From positions 41,951,477-42,015,476 of the forward strand of contig CM036622.1 in assembly GCA_020746105.1 (NCBI GenBank): a stretch of 64,000 nt of DNA. Direction: 5' to 3'. Source of the DNA: Trogon surrucura (Eukaryota > Chordata > Aves > Trogoniformes > Trogonidae). Below are positions 1 through 13,678 of the stretch, one piece after another. The stretch's first letter is position 1. Each line of letters opens with the position of its first letter. Under the pieces are notes generated by a model. That model saw only the letters and a list, made by a program, of their open reading frames with translations, did no database searches and had not been told where the DNA came from. The position numbers and the translations under genes were made by a program.

Positions 1-3000
1 TAGGTAAAGGTGTTGATGGTCTCCTGGTGTGGAGGTAGATCTAAGTTGTTTGTGCTGTTTGTACTGAATAAGTCTTTTTTCCCTGCTAACTTTTAAGATA
101 GTCTCTGGCTACTTTCTTGATAGCCCAGGAAATAAAATGTTTACTAGGCAAATAGTTCATCATAATTAATAAAACACCTGATTTACTTGCTTATGTATGG
201 TGTCTTACAAAATTTAACCAAGCAGAGAAGCTGTAGTGTTTTCCCTGTGCACTACAGGAACACATTTTCCATAAAAACTGTATCTAGAACTTCACAAAAT
301 TGCATCACAGAAATTGTTGCTCTAGCATTTTATTTAGATATTTGATTGCTGCTATTCGGAATACCCTTACATTTTCAAATGGTTTGTTTTTAATAAGGAC
401 CATTGAGAATCTTAGGTTTAGAAATGGGAATACTGTCAGGGAAGTAATATTACTGTCTATATTTAACTTCAGTATAGCCTTTTGAAAAACTTCTATGCCT
501 GATTCCAGTAGTCACGATTTCCAGTAATGCTGGAAAACTGAACAGAAGAGTCATGCGAGCAATAGAAGGATTAAAAAGAAGCAGTGGCATGAGAGTCTCA
601 ATAAGGAGAATCTACATGGTTTAGTGAAAGCAGAGCTTCCCTAGAACTGTCTTAGGAGCAAAAATTTGATAATAAAATAAAGGTCTGTTCCATCTATCAG
701 AGAGTGATCCAGCGATTTCCAAGTCGAAGTTGGACACATTACAAGAGGAGATAACGGCATGTGGCAGAAGGGCAAAGGTTTCCTCTAGTCTGGCCATGTT
801 AGCTGGTTTGCTGGAAAGATGTGGTTTGATAGGAAGAGGACTAATTCAGGCAAGTTGGCCCCGTGTTGGCCCCGTGTTGTGCAGGAGGTCAAACTGAATA
901 GTCGCAGCCATCCTGTTTGGCTGCCCAGGAATGAGTCGCATGCTAACAGAACTCTGAACAGTGCTTCAGAGGGGTTTGAGTGCTAGAGATGGTGAACTCA
1001 TTTCAGTTCTGCTGCAGTGCTATCAGTACATAGAACAAGTTGTGCGCTAAATAGGCTACTGGACATGTTCAGCCTTGTTCTTTCTGACTCTAGAGAACTG
1101 CAGATGGACTACTAATGCACACCCTGACTTGACTCGTGGCTATTAGGATATGGCTCATTGAATTTCATTATACAATATGTGTTGTGATGGTTTGGGCGAT
1201 ATATACTTTCATTATGAAAATGAGATGAATATACACAGGAGGAAAGTGCCTATGCAAATGTCAGCTGTATTGAAGGTAGCTAATTATTACTTATTTTTCC
1301 AAGCTTTAAAAAAGTTAGAGATCTGTTAAAGTTTCCTAGGTGCTTTTGGACCCTTTTTTTCCATTTTTGTTTACCTGGTACTTCTCTCTGCTTTCTTGAG
1401 CAAGTTACTATCCAGTGGCCATTTCAATTCATTTTCAGCTCGTAATAAGATCTATATAAGACAAATGGAAAAATACAATATTTCCTTTTTATCGTTAAAC
1501 TCGACCTTTTACATATCAACCAAAGATTCTCCATGAAGCTCAGAGAAGGTAAAATACGCTCACAGAGTTCTGCTTTATAAATGTATTTTGAGAAAAATAT
1601 TTTTCTATACATTTTAGTCTAATTAACCAGATTATATCTAAATAGGGTTGGCATTTAGTGGACTTTTTCATTTAGCAATCTGTTTCTGTTTAAAATGCTA
1701 ATAAATGTATCTCATCTCCTAATGAAACTAGTGCTCCCTGCATAATTAATTAGCATTGTATACAGATGAGGACGGGAAAGCCATATTCACAGTTGTTTTC
1801 ATCGAGAATGGCTAATAAAAGAATACAGTTCCTAAAGGTCATACCTAAATAGCTCATTTCTGCAAAAATGGTATTTTGCAAGTAAAAATTTGGTTAAATG
1901 TGCCTCTAATCGTTGTTATATACAGCTTTTAACCACAAGATGGCATTCCTAACAGAAGTTCGCTGGGCATGATAATGTCTTTGAAGGGCTTTAAATGAAA
2001 AACTATCATAAACATTTGTAACGTTATATGAGCTTTTTCTATTTTCATTTTTACAAAATGTAAGAGAAATTTAACAAAGAAACGTTAATGATAATTAGGC
2101 TAACACTCATTGGTAGGTGAAGTACCCAGAAATACGCGATTGTTCCAGTTCGGCGAAAAGGACACATTAATTCACGGCATTCTGTGCTGCTAGACACTCC
2201 TCAACACCCAGGTCCTTGGAGTTTTAAATACGATGCAGCATATGGGCCTTGTACTGAGTTTTGGGATAAAGAAGAGCATATAATAGTATTCACAGGAAAA
2301 AGCAGTATAAATAGTATGTCTTGTTATGCAGAGGATGATTCTTCATCGCTTAATGTTAAAATGACCAAGCAACATATTTTCCGATGCCTGTCACCCAGGT
2401 TGATAACAGAGCCTACAGGCAGCCCTGCTTGCTTTCTGGCTTTACATCTTTTTCAGTTTCTTGTAATCTTTGCATGCTAAATTCAAATACTGTGCTATTC
2501 TTCACCCTTAAATATAAGCACGAAGGAAGCATAATACAATCTACTAAACCCATACAAATGCACTAGATTTTATATAACAAAGACACATATTATACTTGTG
2601 GGTTTTCTTCTCCCCATGGTTAGGTCGTGATCTTACTTTGCTTATTTTTTGCGGACTCTGTAAGATCAGACTTGAGCTAAGCAATCGTTTATATTTCCGG
2701 TCTGGCTAGTGCCCTAGTTGCATTTTGGTTTGGAAAAAAGACATTTTCTTAAATTTGTGCTTAAACTGAAATTCAGTGTAAGCTGCAGATTTTTTTTTTT
2801 TTCCAAGTCTGTTCCAAGTGAACAGAAAGGATTGGCAGACAAATTTTTTGATTGTTTTATGGTAGCAAAACTTCCGTGGCATCTTTTCTAATGCATGTGT
2901 ACGTTTCCTACTAATCCTTCTGCTCCGTGTTCCCCCCTGCTGATACCTCAGCCCTCTGGTTTTGTTTCCTATCATTTAACACAGCTGAGAGGACAGAGCA

Positions 3001-6000
3001 GTGGCTGCATCCGCTGCTGACACTAATGACAGTCTTTGCCGAGTGAGCAGGTACTGCTTTGACATTAAGCAGGTGTTCTTTTCCCTAACATGCTGTTATA
3101 CCTCTGTCATCTCTCAAAGCTGGCTGTGCAAAACAACATATGAATTTTTTGTTTGCTGAAAACAATTGTCAGTCAAAAAAACCCCACTTTCAGAATGACC
3201 AGGTTGGTAGAACCTACCTGCTGGTTGAATCTGGCACGAGGACTGCAGAGGCAAACCTTCTGAATTAATAGCATCTCGTATTGACTACCTGTAAAGTTGG
3301 AGGGCCAGGGCCTGAGCATCTCCCACTTCCTGCACAATTTAAAGAAATGTGCTGAAGTGAAAATGACTGTTCAGGAGTGTGGAAAACAGCAGTGCAGGGA
3401 AAGTGATACATAATAATTCTGAAAGGTTGGTGAGGAAGTAGATTTGTTGTAGTTACCATTCAAATTAAGTTACACACAGGATTTTTTTTTTTAGTAACTA
3501 GGCATAGTACTAGGTCTGTAGATGGGGACAGGATTCCACTGAGGAGAGCAAGAAGCCAATCTCACAGAGGTTTAAAATAAGGAAAAATGGATTGAGGAAA
3601 GAAACATGCTTTGCTCTCAAGGGCTGGTGGCTGGCATGTGGAGAGAGCTTATCCTGAAGGGCAGTCTGTAAGTAGACGTACACATGGCTAAACAAATGAG
3701 GCGTGTTAGTGAAGGCAGTGGCAGGGTTCTGGGTGCCCCCAAATGCCATAATGAGTAGAGTGTGATGAACACCACCGTAGAAATCTGTGGTCTCAACCAT
3801 TGCTGATGTTGCTTCGTGATGTCAAATCAGAAGGATATGTACTCTAAGCCCCAGAAATGGGGGAAATAAATTAGACCATGTTTTTCCTTTTGCTTGAGGG
3901 TCTCTCAGTTACGTGACAGCCACTGTAAGTTCATATAACCAAGCACTTGCAGGTAACACTGTCAGAAAAAATGGCCATGCTGACTGCTGACAAATAATAG
4001 TCCTGATACTTCGTGGCAGATCTGCAAATTGCTTTGCTAGTACAAAGCATGTCAGGCTAATTTGATGAGGTTTGTTTTTTGCAAGAGGTGGATTATAAAT
4101 GTTTTGAATTGCATCTTATGTAAGTGCTGCTGGATGAGCATAGCTATGAGTAAGAGTGAACTGGGAAAGGAAAATGGGATACTGGGAACTGTAACCCCAA
4201 GTATTATCACTTCTCATCTGTAACAAACTTATGCCTGGGGCAAGCAAGCACAATTACTGACAGACGCTGTGTTTTTTCATGCAAGTGATTTTATTGTTCT
4301 AAATGATTTATCGCTCTGGATTACATTTTCTGCTGAAAGATTTTTCTGGAATAATTGTACTCCAAAGGAAATGAGTTGTTTGCCTTCAATAGATGACCAA
4401 GTTTGCCTATTGAAAAGAAGTTAGATTTATAAAGCACTTCCGTGAAGTTTTTTAATAGGTGGGATATAAAGTGCCGTTATGCAACATGGGGATTTGCTTC
4501 CCCAAGTTAGTAACATAATCTCTTTCACTCTTTCCTTTTCACTTCCTGAGTTTCAGAAATCTAGAAATACACATTTTAGAAAATTATTAGATACTTAAAT
4601 AATATACTTACAAATTGTGTCATTTTACTTTATCTGTGTTCAAAACAATATGCTGGATTCCCTGAATTTATATTGGATGCTGAAGATACACTGATGATTG
4701 CTGAAAGCAGAATAGTCCTCACTTCTTTACAAAAAGCAAAAAGATGTTACATTTTCAAACAAAACTAGCTTTTAAGTCTGGATTCCAGGAAGCATGCAGC
4801 ACCTGAATTGCCAAAATATCTGTTCCCTGTGCTCCTGGGTCACTGATAGTAAAGCTCTTGCTCTCTTACTCGTTTATATTATTGTGAAAAGAGATAGCTG
4901 AAAGTACAGGTCCCTTCCTTCTCGAAGGCATCTGAGTATAAAACAGACGCAATTATCTGCTGTGTTTCTTTTGTCTGACACTAGAATTACTTTACTAAAG
5001 ACAAATCAAACCTAATACACAACCAACCCCTTTCCAAAATGCAGAAGCTGAGCTGGAAGATGCCGAGTGCAAAGTGAACTTCCCAATGCTGTACAGAGCC
5101 AGTGTAAAAGCTAGATGAAAACTACTTCACAAACTACTAAGATCTCTGTAGTGCCCAATATCACAAATTGTTACTTGTTTCCGCAAGACACAGCTGACAA
5201 GGGGAAATGAATACAAACCACATTCCTTTTTTTTTTTTTTTTTTAAATCTATCCAAAATAAAATTTGCCTTGTGTGAACACTTTGCTTGTTGTGCTAAGC
5301 CTTCGGGGTGAAGAGCGGGTCTCCCACCTCCCGCGGTGCTGCTGTTCTGTCAGTTCAGGGGCAGCAGAAGCACCATCTTCTTTAGTTTTTGTTTCTTGTA
5401 TTAATTGTATGATCTGCTTCATAAATCAAATTACATATAAATGGAACAGCTTAAAAGTAATTGTGCAGCTGAGAAGCTGATGACTTATTGTGCCTTATGG
5501 CTACTGTGGCTGTGTGGCAAGGAACAAAAAGACAGAAATTAGTCTCTTTAACCTCCAGTGTCCCTTAACTTTCCCCCAGTGAATTTCCTGTCACTTTAAT
5601 TTAAGATGTTTTTGATCCACTTATGAAAGCAATTTTATTATGCAGTTGTCTCTAATTCCCCAGAAACAATTGCCAAGTTCCATATTCCTAAATTCCCTTG
5701 GGTATACACCATTTCCTTTATCTCTTCTTTTTTTCCCTCCTTTTTCACAGATCCAATAGATGTAGATCTGTTTTTAGAGGGTAGGCAAAAGAAATAAGCC
5801 AGGTAACAGTAGTATTTGGGGGGTCATTGAGGCCATCTTGGTAATATTTTTTTTTGTTTGGAAGGTAGATGTCTGTGTAATGCACTCAAATTCTTCACCA
5901 CCACGGACTATCATAAAGTCATTTTAGCATAACTTTTAAAATTTTCTAATACTTTTCACAGGAGAATTTAAAAATGAGTCTTTGTAGAGTAAATTTAACT

Positions 6001-6074
6001 CTATATTATAACTCAAAATACCAGAGTCATAAAATTAAAAAAAAAAAATCTTTTAATAAACCCTTTGTAGTTAA
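1..6074. other. AT-rich intergenic DNA, no gene recognised
   Basis: Open frames are short (under 100 codons) and none resembles a known protein. Poly-T runs occur near 2,793 and 5,228. No repeat family was recognised. Confidence 0.7.
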
Positions 6075-6511
6075 TCATAGAATGGTTTGGGTTAGAAGGG
6101 ACCTTAAAGATCATCTAGTTCCAGCCTCCATGCCATGGGCAGGGACAACTTCTGCTGGATCAAATTGCTCAAAGCCCAATTCAGCCTGGTCTTGAACACT
6201 TCCAGGGATGAGATGTCCACAACTTCTCTGGGAAACCTATTCTAGTGTCTCACCACCCTCATAGTGAAGAATTTCTTCCTAATATAAAATCTGAATCCAC
6301 CCTCTTTCAGTTTAAACCCATGTCCTGTCACTACACTTCCCTGTTAAAGAGTCCCTCCCCAGCTTTCTGGTAGGCTCCCTTGAAGTATTGGAATGCCACT
6401 ATAAGGCCTTCCTGGAGCCTTCTCTTCTCCAATTCTCTCAGCCTGTCTTTGTAGAAGAGGTGCTCTAGCCCTCTGATCATCTTTGTGACCCTCCTCTGGA
6501 CCTGCTCCAAC
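6075..6511 (-). mobile_element. Older CR1 LINE, 3' part (outer element of a nested cluster)
   Basis: Read on the minus strand, this runs from gttggagcaggtccagagg (RT C-terminal region) to the 3' tail ending catagaatggtttgggtt at the low-coordinate end. Its other part lies at 7,153-7,455. The two parts join in element order if the 641 bases between them are taken out. Codon frames are broken, so it is a dead copy. Confidence 0.9.
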
Positions 6512-6913
6512 ATAGAATCATAGAATGGCCTAGGCTGGAAGGGATCTTGGAAATCATCTAATCCAACCTCCCTGTCATGGGCAGGGACTCCTCTCAACTA
6601 GATCAGGCTACTCAAGGCCCTGTCCAACCTGACCTTGAACACCTCCAGGGAGGGGACATCCACAACATCTCTGGGCAATTTATTCCAAAGTCTTGCCACC
6701 CTCGTATTAAAGAATTTCTTCCTAAGATCCAATCTAAATCTATTCTCCTTCAACTTAAACCCATTTCCCCTTGTCCTGTCAGTGGGCGCTCTTGTAAAAA
6801 GTCCCTCCCCAGCCTTCCCGTAGGTTCCCTCCGGGTATTGGAAGGCAGCTATTAGGTTCCCCAAAGTCTTCTCTTTTCAAGACTGAACAATCCCAGCTCC
6901 CTCAGCCTGTCCT
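6512..6913 (-). mobile_element. CR1 LINE 3' segment inserted into the older CR1
   Basis: A second CR1 3' end (atagaatcatagaatggcctagg) starts immediately after the outer element stops at 6,511. On the minus strand it covers the last part of the RT domain and the 3' UTR. The body differs from the outer copy, which argues for an independent insertion and not a tandem duplication. It is joined at about 6,911-6,914 to an inverted CR1 segment. Confidence 0.9.
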
Positions 6914-7152
6914 GGGTCCAGTGCTGTTCAACATCTTTGACAGCGACATGAATGACGGCATTGAGTGCACCCTCAGCAAGTTTGCTGATGACACCAAGCT
7001 GTGTGGTGCCGTGGACTCACTTGAGGGAAGAGATGCCATTTAGAGGGACCTTGACAGGCTTGAGAAATGGGCCAGTGCAAACTGCATGAGTTTCAAAAAA
7101 TCTAAGTGCAAGGTCCTTCACCTGGGTCAGGTCAATCCTAGGCACAAATCAC
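6911..7152 (+). mobile_element. Inverted 5' segment of the inserted CR1 (FADD region of RT)
   Basis: On the plus strand this reads as CR1 reverse transcriptase from GPVLFNIF through SKFADDTKL to [13 protein letters not shown] replaces a Gln codon just after the FADD block (EGRDAI-stop-RDLDRLE). It lies head to head with the minus-strand segment before it, and the two share tcct at the junction. Element order fits one insertion with a 5' inversion, as in twin priming, with a stretch between the two segments missing. Confidence 0.85.
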
Positions 7153-7455
7153 ATGTCCATGTCTTTCATATGCTGTGGGTGCCAGAGCTGAACACAGCAC
7201 TGCAAGGTGGAGTCTTATGAGAGCAGAGGGGCAGAATCCCCTCCCTTGACCTACAGGCCCCACTTCTTTTGATGCAGCCCAGGGTGCAATTGGCTTTCTG
7301 GGCTGTGAGCACATATTGCTGGCTCATGTTTAGTTTTTCTTCTACCAACACCCCTTCTCTCTGGGGCTGTTCTCAATCCACTCATCACCCAGCCTGTATT
7401 TGTGCTTGGGTTTGCCCTGACTCAGGTGCAGGACCTTACACTTGACCTTAACGTA
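7153..7455 (-). mobile_element. Older CR1 LINE, 5' part (continuation of the outer element)
   Basis: The minus strand reads from KVLHL-type text (aaggtcctgcacctgagtc) to gacatggacatgt. The next expected CR1 bases are those at 6,511 and below. An open stretch at 7,166-7,351 keeps the text LVEEKLNMSQQYVLTAQKAN and LGCIKRSGACRSRE typical of this family. The 5' boundary near 7,455 is approximate. Confidence 0.88.
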
Positions 7456-10400
7456 ATTAAGTTCCTTTCAGGCTGATGCTTGGACTGCAAATCCAGGCTT
7501 TTATTTCCCTTCTGAAATCAGGTACTCTTTGAATTGTTCATACTGAAGTTCTGTGAACTGTGTTGTTATTAACTCTGCTTCTGATGGCTGCCAAACAGCA
7601 GGATTTTACACATTCCCATGAGTTCTGAATGGAAGGGAGAGTGTATGTACACAACATTTTTTCAGTGAAGAGGAAACCAGAATACATTATTTTGTTATTG
7701 TAACTTGACCTGAGAGGAGAATAGTATATACATGAACGTGCTGATATTTTGATAAGCTGGTATCTTTCTCAGAAAGCTTGAAAGTGGTGATTTTTGCAGT
7801 ATTTCTTTTTATTCAAATTGATTAGGCGTTGTTGGGGGTTTTTTGATGTCTTCCTCCTCCCCAAAATCATAAGTGAATGACATAAAAATGGAAAGCTATT
7901 TCTAAAATCATACTTCAATATGTAGAAAGTAAAAAAGGGGGAAGAGCAGCAAAAATGAGATCTAGTGAATAGTCATGAGCTGGACACAATTCTGCCAAGT
8001 GCCTGTGAAGCAGTGCCCTAGAGTGAAATTCTGACCCCTTGAACAATTCCTTTAAACATGGCCAAACTAAAACAGGCTACTTCTAGCCTTAAAATCTTAC
8101 TGTTAAAGTGGACCTATCATTTTCGTGAGGTATTTGTGTAAACTGCTGTTGCAGTGAGGCTAGAGAATTTATTTCTATGCACAGTCTACATGAAGTATGT
8201 GCATACAAATTGTATATGTATTCAGTTTGCTGTGTGCACAAAATATCGTGCCCATAGGATCATTGTGCAAGTCATCTTGACTGATGCATCTCAGATCATC
8301 TGTAGAAAGAAATGTGCATCCCCATGGGTACCAGTGTGCTGCATCAGCAGGTCCAGGTGGCACCTGGCCCGTGCAGTTGTCCCTCCTATGCAACACAGGT
8401 GAGACGTCACGGAGGGACCTCACGACCTTCCTGAGCTGTCCACAGCACGGTCCGCAGCCCAGGGCTCTGACCGGCCTTGACCCTTTGCTGGTTTTGTGTA
8501 GCCCTGTTGCCTGGCCTTGGTTCACCTTTACTGAGAAAGCTGTTGCTGAGCTGTGAGAGTGTGTGAACTGAAACCATGCAAGATAAGAAAAATAAAAACA
8601 GGCAGCACTGAAAGTGCTGAGCTGGTAAGAACATCTTGGCGATTGGGGGCAAAATACTGACATCGAATCTATAAAACCTGAGAGAGAAGGCAGAAATTTA
8701 GAAGATGACATCTCTGCAATTGTGAGGGCTTGTACTGATTTACTGAGTTGTTCTGACATGACTGAAATACTTTTCTTATGAAATATAAAGTCTGCCACAC
8801 TAATAAAAAGCAACAGAAACAACCTCATATGCTTTTCTCTTCGTTCTCCCTCTCCCTTTTCCTTTGCACATTTTTTCTGCACTGATCCTCATGTCCTCCT
8901 GTCAGCTCCCTCCTGACCTGTCCAAGTGATGTTTCTCCAGTCAGCCTCTTGTCAAAAGTGCCCTGTGGTACCCTTTTACTGCTTTGTTGTCATGTCACTC
9001 AGTGAAATCTCTTGAATCACAGGCATGGTGTAGTGGCCCTGGAGTGCTGCAGTGACCAGCCAGCCCTCTGGCAACCCATGCGGGTGCCCAGATTGACATC
9101 AGGACCGGAGAAGCTAGAACAACATTCCCAGCCCTGATGTGAGTATCCAGGGCCAGGACAGGGACTAAAGGTAAAAGGGACTCTGAGCTATGGCTTACAA
9201 AAGCACCCAGATGAAAAATAACTGTTTTCCTATCACAGCAGTCACCCAGGCTGCTGGGCCCTGGCATAGCCCCTCGCTTGCCGCGACAGTCAAAGCCTCC
9301 AGACAGTCACTGCCTCCAGAAGCACACCACCACGTTTCATACATGGCAGGCGTAGACTCTCAGCTGTCTTCGGATCCCTCTCATTAAAGAAACAATCTCA
9401 TTTTGGGAGTGTCTAACAGCCTTCATAAGTTTAATGTTTGGATGTACTATGCATATAAATAGATGACATTCAGATGCAGCAAAACCTGACTGAACTTGTG
9501 CTGGTTTCCACTTCGTTCGGGCATGGAAGAAATGTGTGTGCTAGCTGGCACATGCTGTGCAGCTCCGCAAACATAACTGGAGATGCTGTGTCTCCTTGTC
9601 TCTGCATGTCTCTCATAACAGGCTCATTCCTGCCAGCACTGTATTTCTTGTTGCCAATCTCTTCATCTCACTTCTCAAACCAGGTGATTTAGCAAGCAGA
9701 AGGGCGTTGGACTAGAAGAGACTACCTGGATAATGTAAACTGAACTACAAATGTACATGGGTGCCATTTTAATTTTGGTGGGGTTTTGTTTGGGTTTTTT
9801 TTCGGTTTTGTTTTCTTTTGAATGAAGATGCAAACACAAAATGGTTGGTAATTTAGCTACCCATGAAATGTCAGTTCTGAGGTCTGTGTTTGAAATGGGA
9901 TTTATCTCTGATTTTGTTTAGACGATCCATTTTGGCATGTGCTGAAAGTTCCATTTGGTTCACTAGTTTCAATCAGACCAAACGATACGTTTTTATTATA
10001 GCATATAATGACATTGTATGGATTTCAGCTGTAACTTCAAATGCACGAATGATGCTTGCTACTCGCAAACTGACATTTAAAGAAAAGCCTTAAAGGTTGG
10101 AAAATAGAAATATTCAGGGAAATTAGAGGTATGAATTGGGACTTGAAGTGGTTAAGAAATTCCTTCAGTGTATTCTTAACTAAATAAAGGAATAAACAAG
10201 TGATGGAAAACCAACCAAGAGGCAGGGGCAGAAAATGGGAAAGTGATTGTTAGTGTTAGGAAGAAGGATCATAACTTATTAATATAGTGGAATGGTTTGA
10301 AGATATTAATGTTATGGTGTTCAAGAGGAGTGCAATAGCTTTTTAGAGCATTTGGCAAAATTTCAGATCAGAGTACAATGTCTGTGATGCAAAGTAATGG

Positions 10401-12309
10401 AATAAGTGGAAAGTTGGCTTATTAGGTCGATTGGGCAAAAAGCAGGAAACAAAAGATAGCTGTAAAAAGGAGCTTTTTTTATCTGGGAAAAAATTAGACA
10501 GTCATGTTGGAAAGCTGTTTATTACAAAGATGTGACCTCAGTTTGGCCTATAAACTTTATTCTCAAGTGAGTTTCCCCCTGCAGCTGTACAACGAGAACC
10601 TCATGAACGTTATCTGCAAAGAACCAATGATACATGATATTGGTGAGAGGTCTCCAAAACTACAAAGTGTGAAATAGATATAGACAAAAGGCAGGAAAAT
10701 GTATCCCATAAACTAACCTGCCGTCTTGATTAAGTCACTCGGAAACCCGGAGAAGTGGGACTTGGTAAAGAAGAAAGATATAAAGGCACTCGGGGCAGAA
10801 AGGCTTCCTAGTCGTGCTGTGAGCTCCTGCTCTGAAGCAGCTGCTGCTGCCCAAACTCCTCAGAGCAACTCTGGTGTAAGCTGAAGACAGAAAGGTTGTT
10901 GCAGTGTTGCGCTTAGGTTTGGGCATTTGCTAAACAGGCAAAATGCACATTTTGAAGAGAGACTAGCAGCAGTCTAGCAACTGGAAAATAAATAACCTTC
11001 TTCTGCAGCCCACTCCATTATACTCACTGTCCTTAGTTTCCTTCTCTGAGCTTGGATTCACTGAATTTCCAATCATGACTGGGCTTGCAGAACACATTGT
11101 GAAGCACAAGGGAGAGTGGGTAGTCCTGTGAGTCCTGTTTGCATTCAGCCTAGTCGAAGAGATTGGCTTTTGGAGGAGGGGCAGAGGTCGGGGGGCATAT
11201 ATGCCATTCATCATCAGTATTTTCAAATGACTGCAAGAAACTGCTACATCTGCTGCACTGCTTCAGATGGGCTTTGAAATATAGGAAGGCTGAAGGACGT
11301 ATGAATTTGTCTTTCATGATAACAAAAATAAGCACTTTGTTTTGGTGTCTGTAAAGTTAAGGCAGTTTCCTTCAAGCAGTGATAATTCAAGAGCAGTTTC
11401 TGCATTGTGATTGATACATAAATGAGAGGAGTACTTTTGGAAATGCTGGTTGCTTTTATTATTTAAAAAAAAAAATCAGTGCTAATTTTCAGTTTACCAA
11501 ATCTTTTAATACGTAATTTCCAGCAAAAACACTTTGAGTTATCAGACAAAGGGGAAATAACACCCTGCTGTGAGACAAAATCAGCAGTCCCTAGCAGGGA
11601 CCAGAAATCTGCATTTTGCTCTCGGAAGAAGTCCGGGTGCTTTTATGCCACATGAAGTCTGAACAGTTTTCAGTTGGAAACCAGTACCAAGAATACTGGT
11701 GCAAAGCAAATGCTCATTGCTCTATACAGCGTGTCCAAGGGGAAGAAGAATGTTAGAGAGCTGGCAAGATGCCAAAACCCCAGACTGCGGGTATGGGTGC
11801 CCTGATGGGAAAAAGCCCCCAAAAAAGAGTAACTTGGAGGCTGTGTTGGAAGATACAGCTGGGAATGCATTTTCTGTGTTTGCCAGGCACTTTTAGAGAA
11901 AACTGGGAAGATTCACCCCTGGTTCATTAAAGGCTTTCACAAATTTGCAGATGCCAAGCCTGTCTTTGAGATCTGGGAGAGGCCACGTGCCGTCTGTAGA
12001 GACTGTTGCAGCAGCAGAACTAATGTGGCCTCCACAGGGCATCGCTGGTGTGGGAACTGGGGAGCTGCCCTGCCGTGAGGAGCGGTGGGTGTCATGCCCA
12101 GGGTGAGTTCGGGGCTGGATCCTGCTTCTCAGCGCTGCCTGTGCCAGCGGCTCATCCCAGCCTGGTCCCCTTGCTGCTGTACTGCAGCTGCCTGGTGCCA
12201 CTGCCGTTCCCCACAGCAAGTGGTTTTACCTGCACTGCTGAGAGCCCTGGGGCTAATTTGGGTATTCGGGCAAGGTGATAACACGTATCTTAACATTGGG
12301 TGCAAATAA
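7456..12309. other. Intergenic DNA, no gene recognised
   Basis: The longest open frame is on the minus strand at 8,175-8,882 (235 codons). It has a basic start, a hydrophobic patch and no recognised domain or homologue. With no sign of splice structure or family match it is not annotated as a gene. No transposon was recognised with confidence in this stretch. Confidence 0.6.
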
Positions 12310-13045
12310 ATCTGTCGAGTGATAGGGCAGGGCCAACCACTAAATGCGAACAGATGTTCTCTAACCCCTCTCCCTCCCCAAATGGGAAGGGAGAGGGAGC
12401 AGGACAGAGAGACTTACGGATTGGAAAAGAAAATTAAACCAGCATTAATAAAAAAATAATAGCACTGATAAGGGAATAATGAAAATAATTAAATATATAT
12501 AAATATATACACTAGTGCTGCAGAACAGGCAGGCCCTGGGGAAGCCCAAAACTCTGTGGCAGAGGGGAACCAGACATAGGAGCTGGATCTGGGAACTCGG
12601 GATCAGGATCAAAGGCAGAAGATCAGATGGAGTCCTCCTCAGATGCTGGCCATTGAAGAAGAGACCTCGATCTCCGTGATCCCTCAGCTTTATACTGAAT
12701 ATGACATATATGGAATGGAATACTCTTGCTGGTTGTCTGTCCTGTCTGTTCTTCACCAGAGGTGCAAGCTTTTTCTTCCTTGTGACCTATTTATTTTCCA
12801 GCACCCCCAACATGTTACACAAGATCCAGCAGTGACCTTGGTCATTACAGGAACAAGAATAAGCAAGATCCTTTCTGCATACCAATTCCTGGCAGTAACT
12901 GTAAACATTGGGTTTTTTATCAGTTCTAGTAGCAGACACTGTCTGTGAAAACATGCTGTTAACTTCAGAAAGTGCAGCTTCTTAGAAGAGCTGGAAAGTA
13001 AAATCACTAAACAGACTTGGTTCTGTTTAGCTCGACTGGGGACAT
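12310..13045. mobile_element. Diverged avian ERV LTR-like element
   Basis: The order of landmarks matches a common avian LTR: a pyrimidine-rich block, an A-rich block with many aataat units (12,430-12,510), a block reading tatactgaatatgacatatatggaatggaatactc, and a terminal part ending ctcgactggggaca. Identity to the remembered family is loose and both ends are approximate. No flanking target duplication was found. It carries no gene. Confidence 0.5.
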
Positions 13046-13678
13046 CCTGCATCCTGATTCGCTTTAAGTGAATCACAAAACTACCATGGAGTTCGGTGGG
13101 AGCAAGATCAGATTATGGCAAAATGCAACATGGAAAATATTTATATATTTATTAACTCTAAAATAATTATCCATTACATCACCTCTTAACCCTTTCATTA
13201 TAGTTTTACACAGGCTAAAAGCCAGCTACCACAACAAGTGACTCCATATAAATTTGAACATGAACAGAACATCATGCTATCCAAAGCAATTCAAGTTCTC
13301 ATTTATGCTTTCTATCTCCCTTATGCTTGCCATGTATAATGAAGCTGTAAGACAACAAGGGGTATGGTCACTGCAGATATTTGTCAAGTCTATGACTGAA
13401 GCTGATGAAATTCCCTATTAATATGACATGTGAAAAGTTGGGTGAAGATATGCTACAGCTCCAAGGTCAAACATTTGGCTGCTAGCAAATAACTAAATCA
13501 AAACCTCCCAGGCAGCGTTAGCTTAGTTCCTCTATAACTACTCTTTATAATATAGTATTTAATTTATAGTATGTAATTTAATTATATTGTCACAGATAAT
13601 TTCCTCCTGAACTTTCCTCCTAATACCTACTCTGAGCATGCATCTATTTATGTAGCCCTATAAGCTGAGTCTTCATGT
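13046..13678. other. AT-rich intergenic DNA between two repeats
   Basis: This is AT-rich sequence with many TTATA and ATTTA words and no meaningful open frame. No repeat family was recognised. Confidence 0.6.

Noticed and set aside
6577-6855. Open frames on both strands inside the nested CR1
   Set aside because: They are frames of CR1 sequence (RT end and 3' UTR) and its antisense, not separate genes.
10330-10925. Possible old LINE text followed by a TATA-like atataaagg (near 10,777) resembling an LTR promoter
   Set aside because: The similarity is too vague, no element ends were found and no downstream transcript feature is visible.
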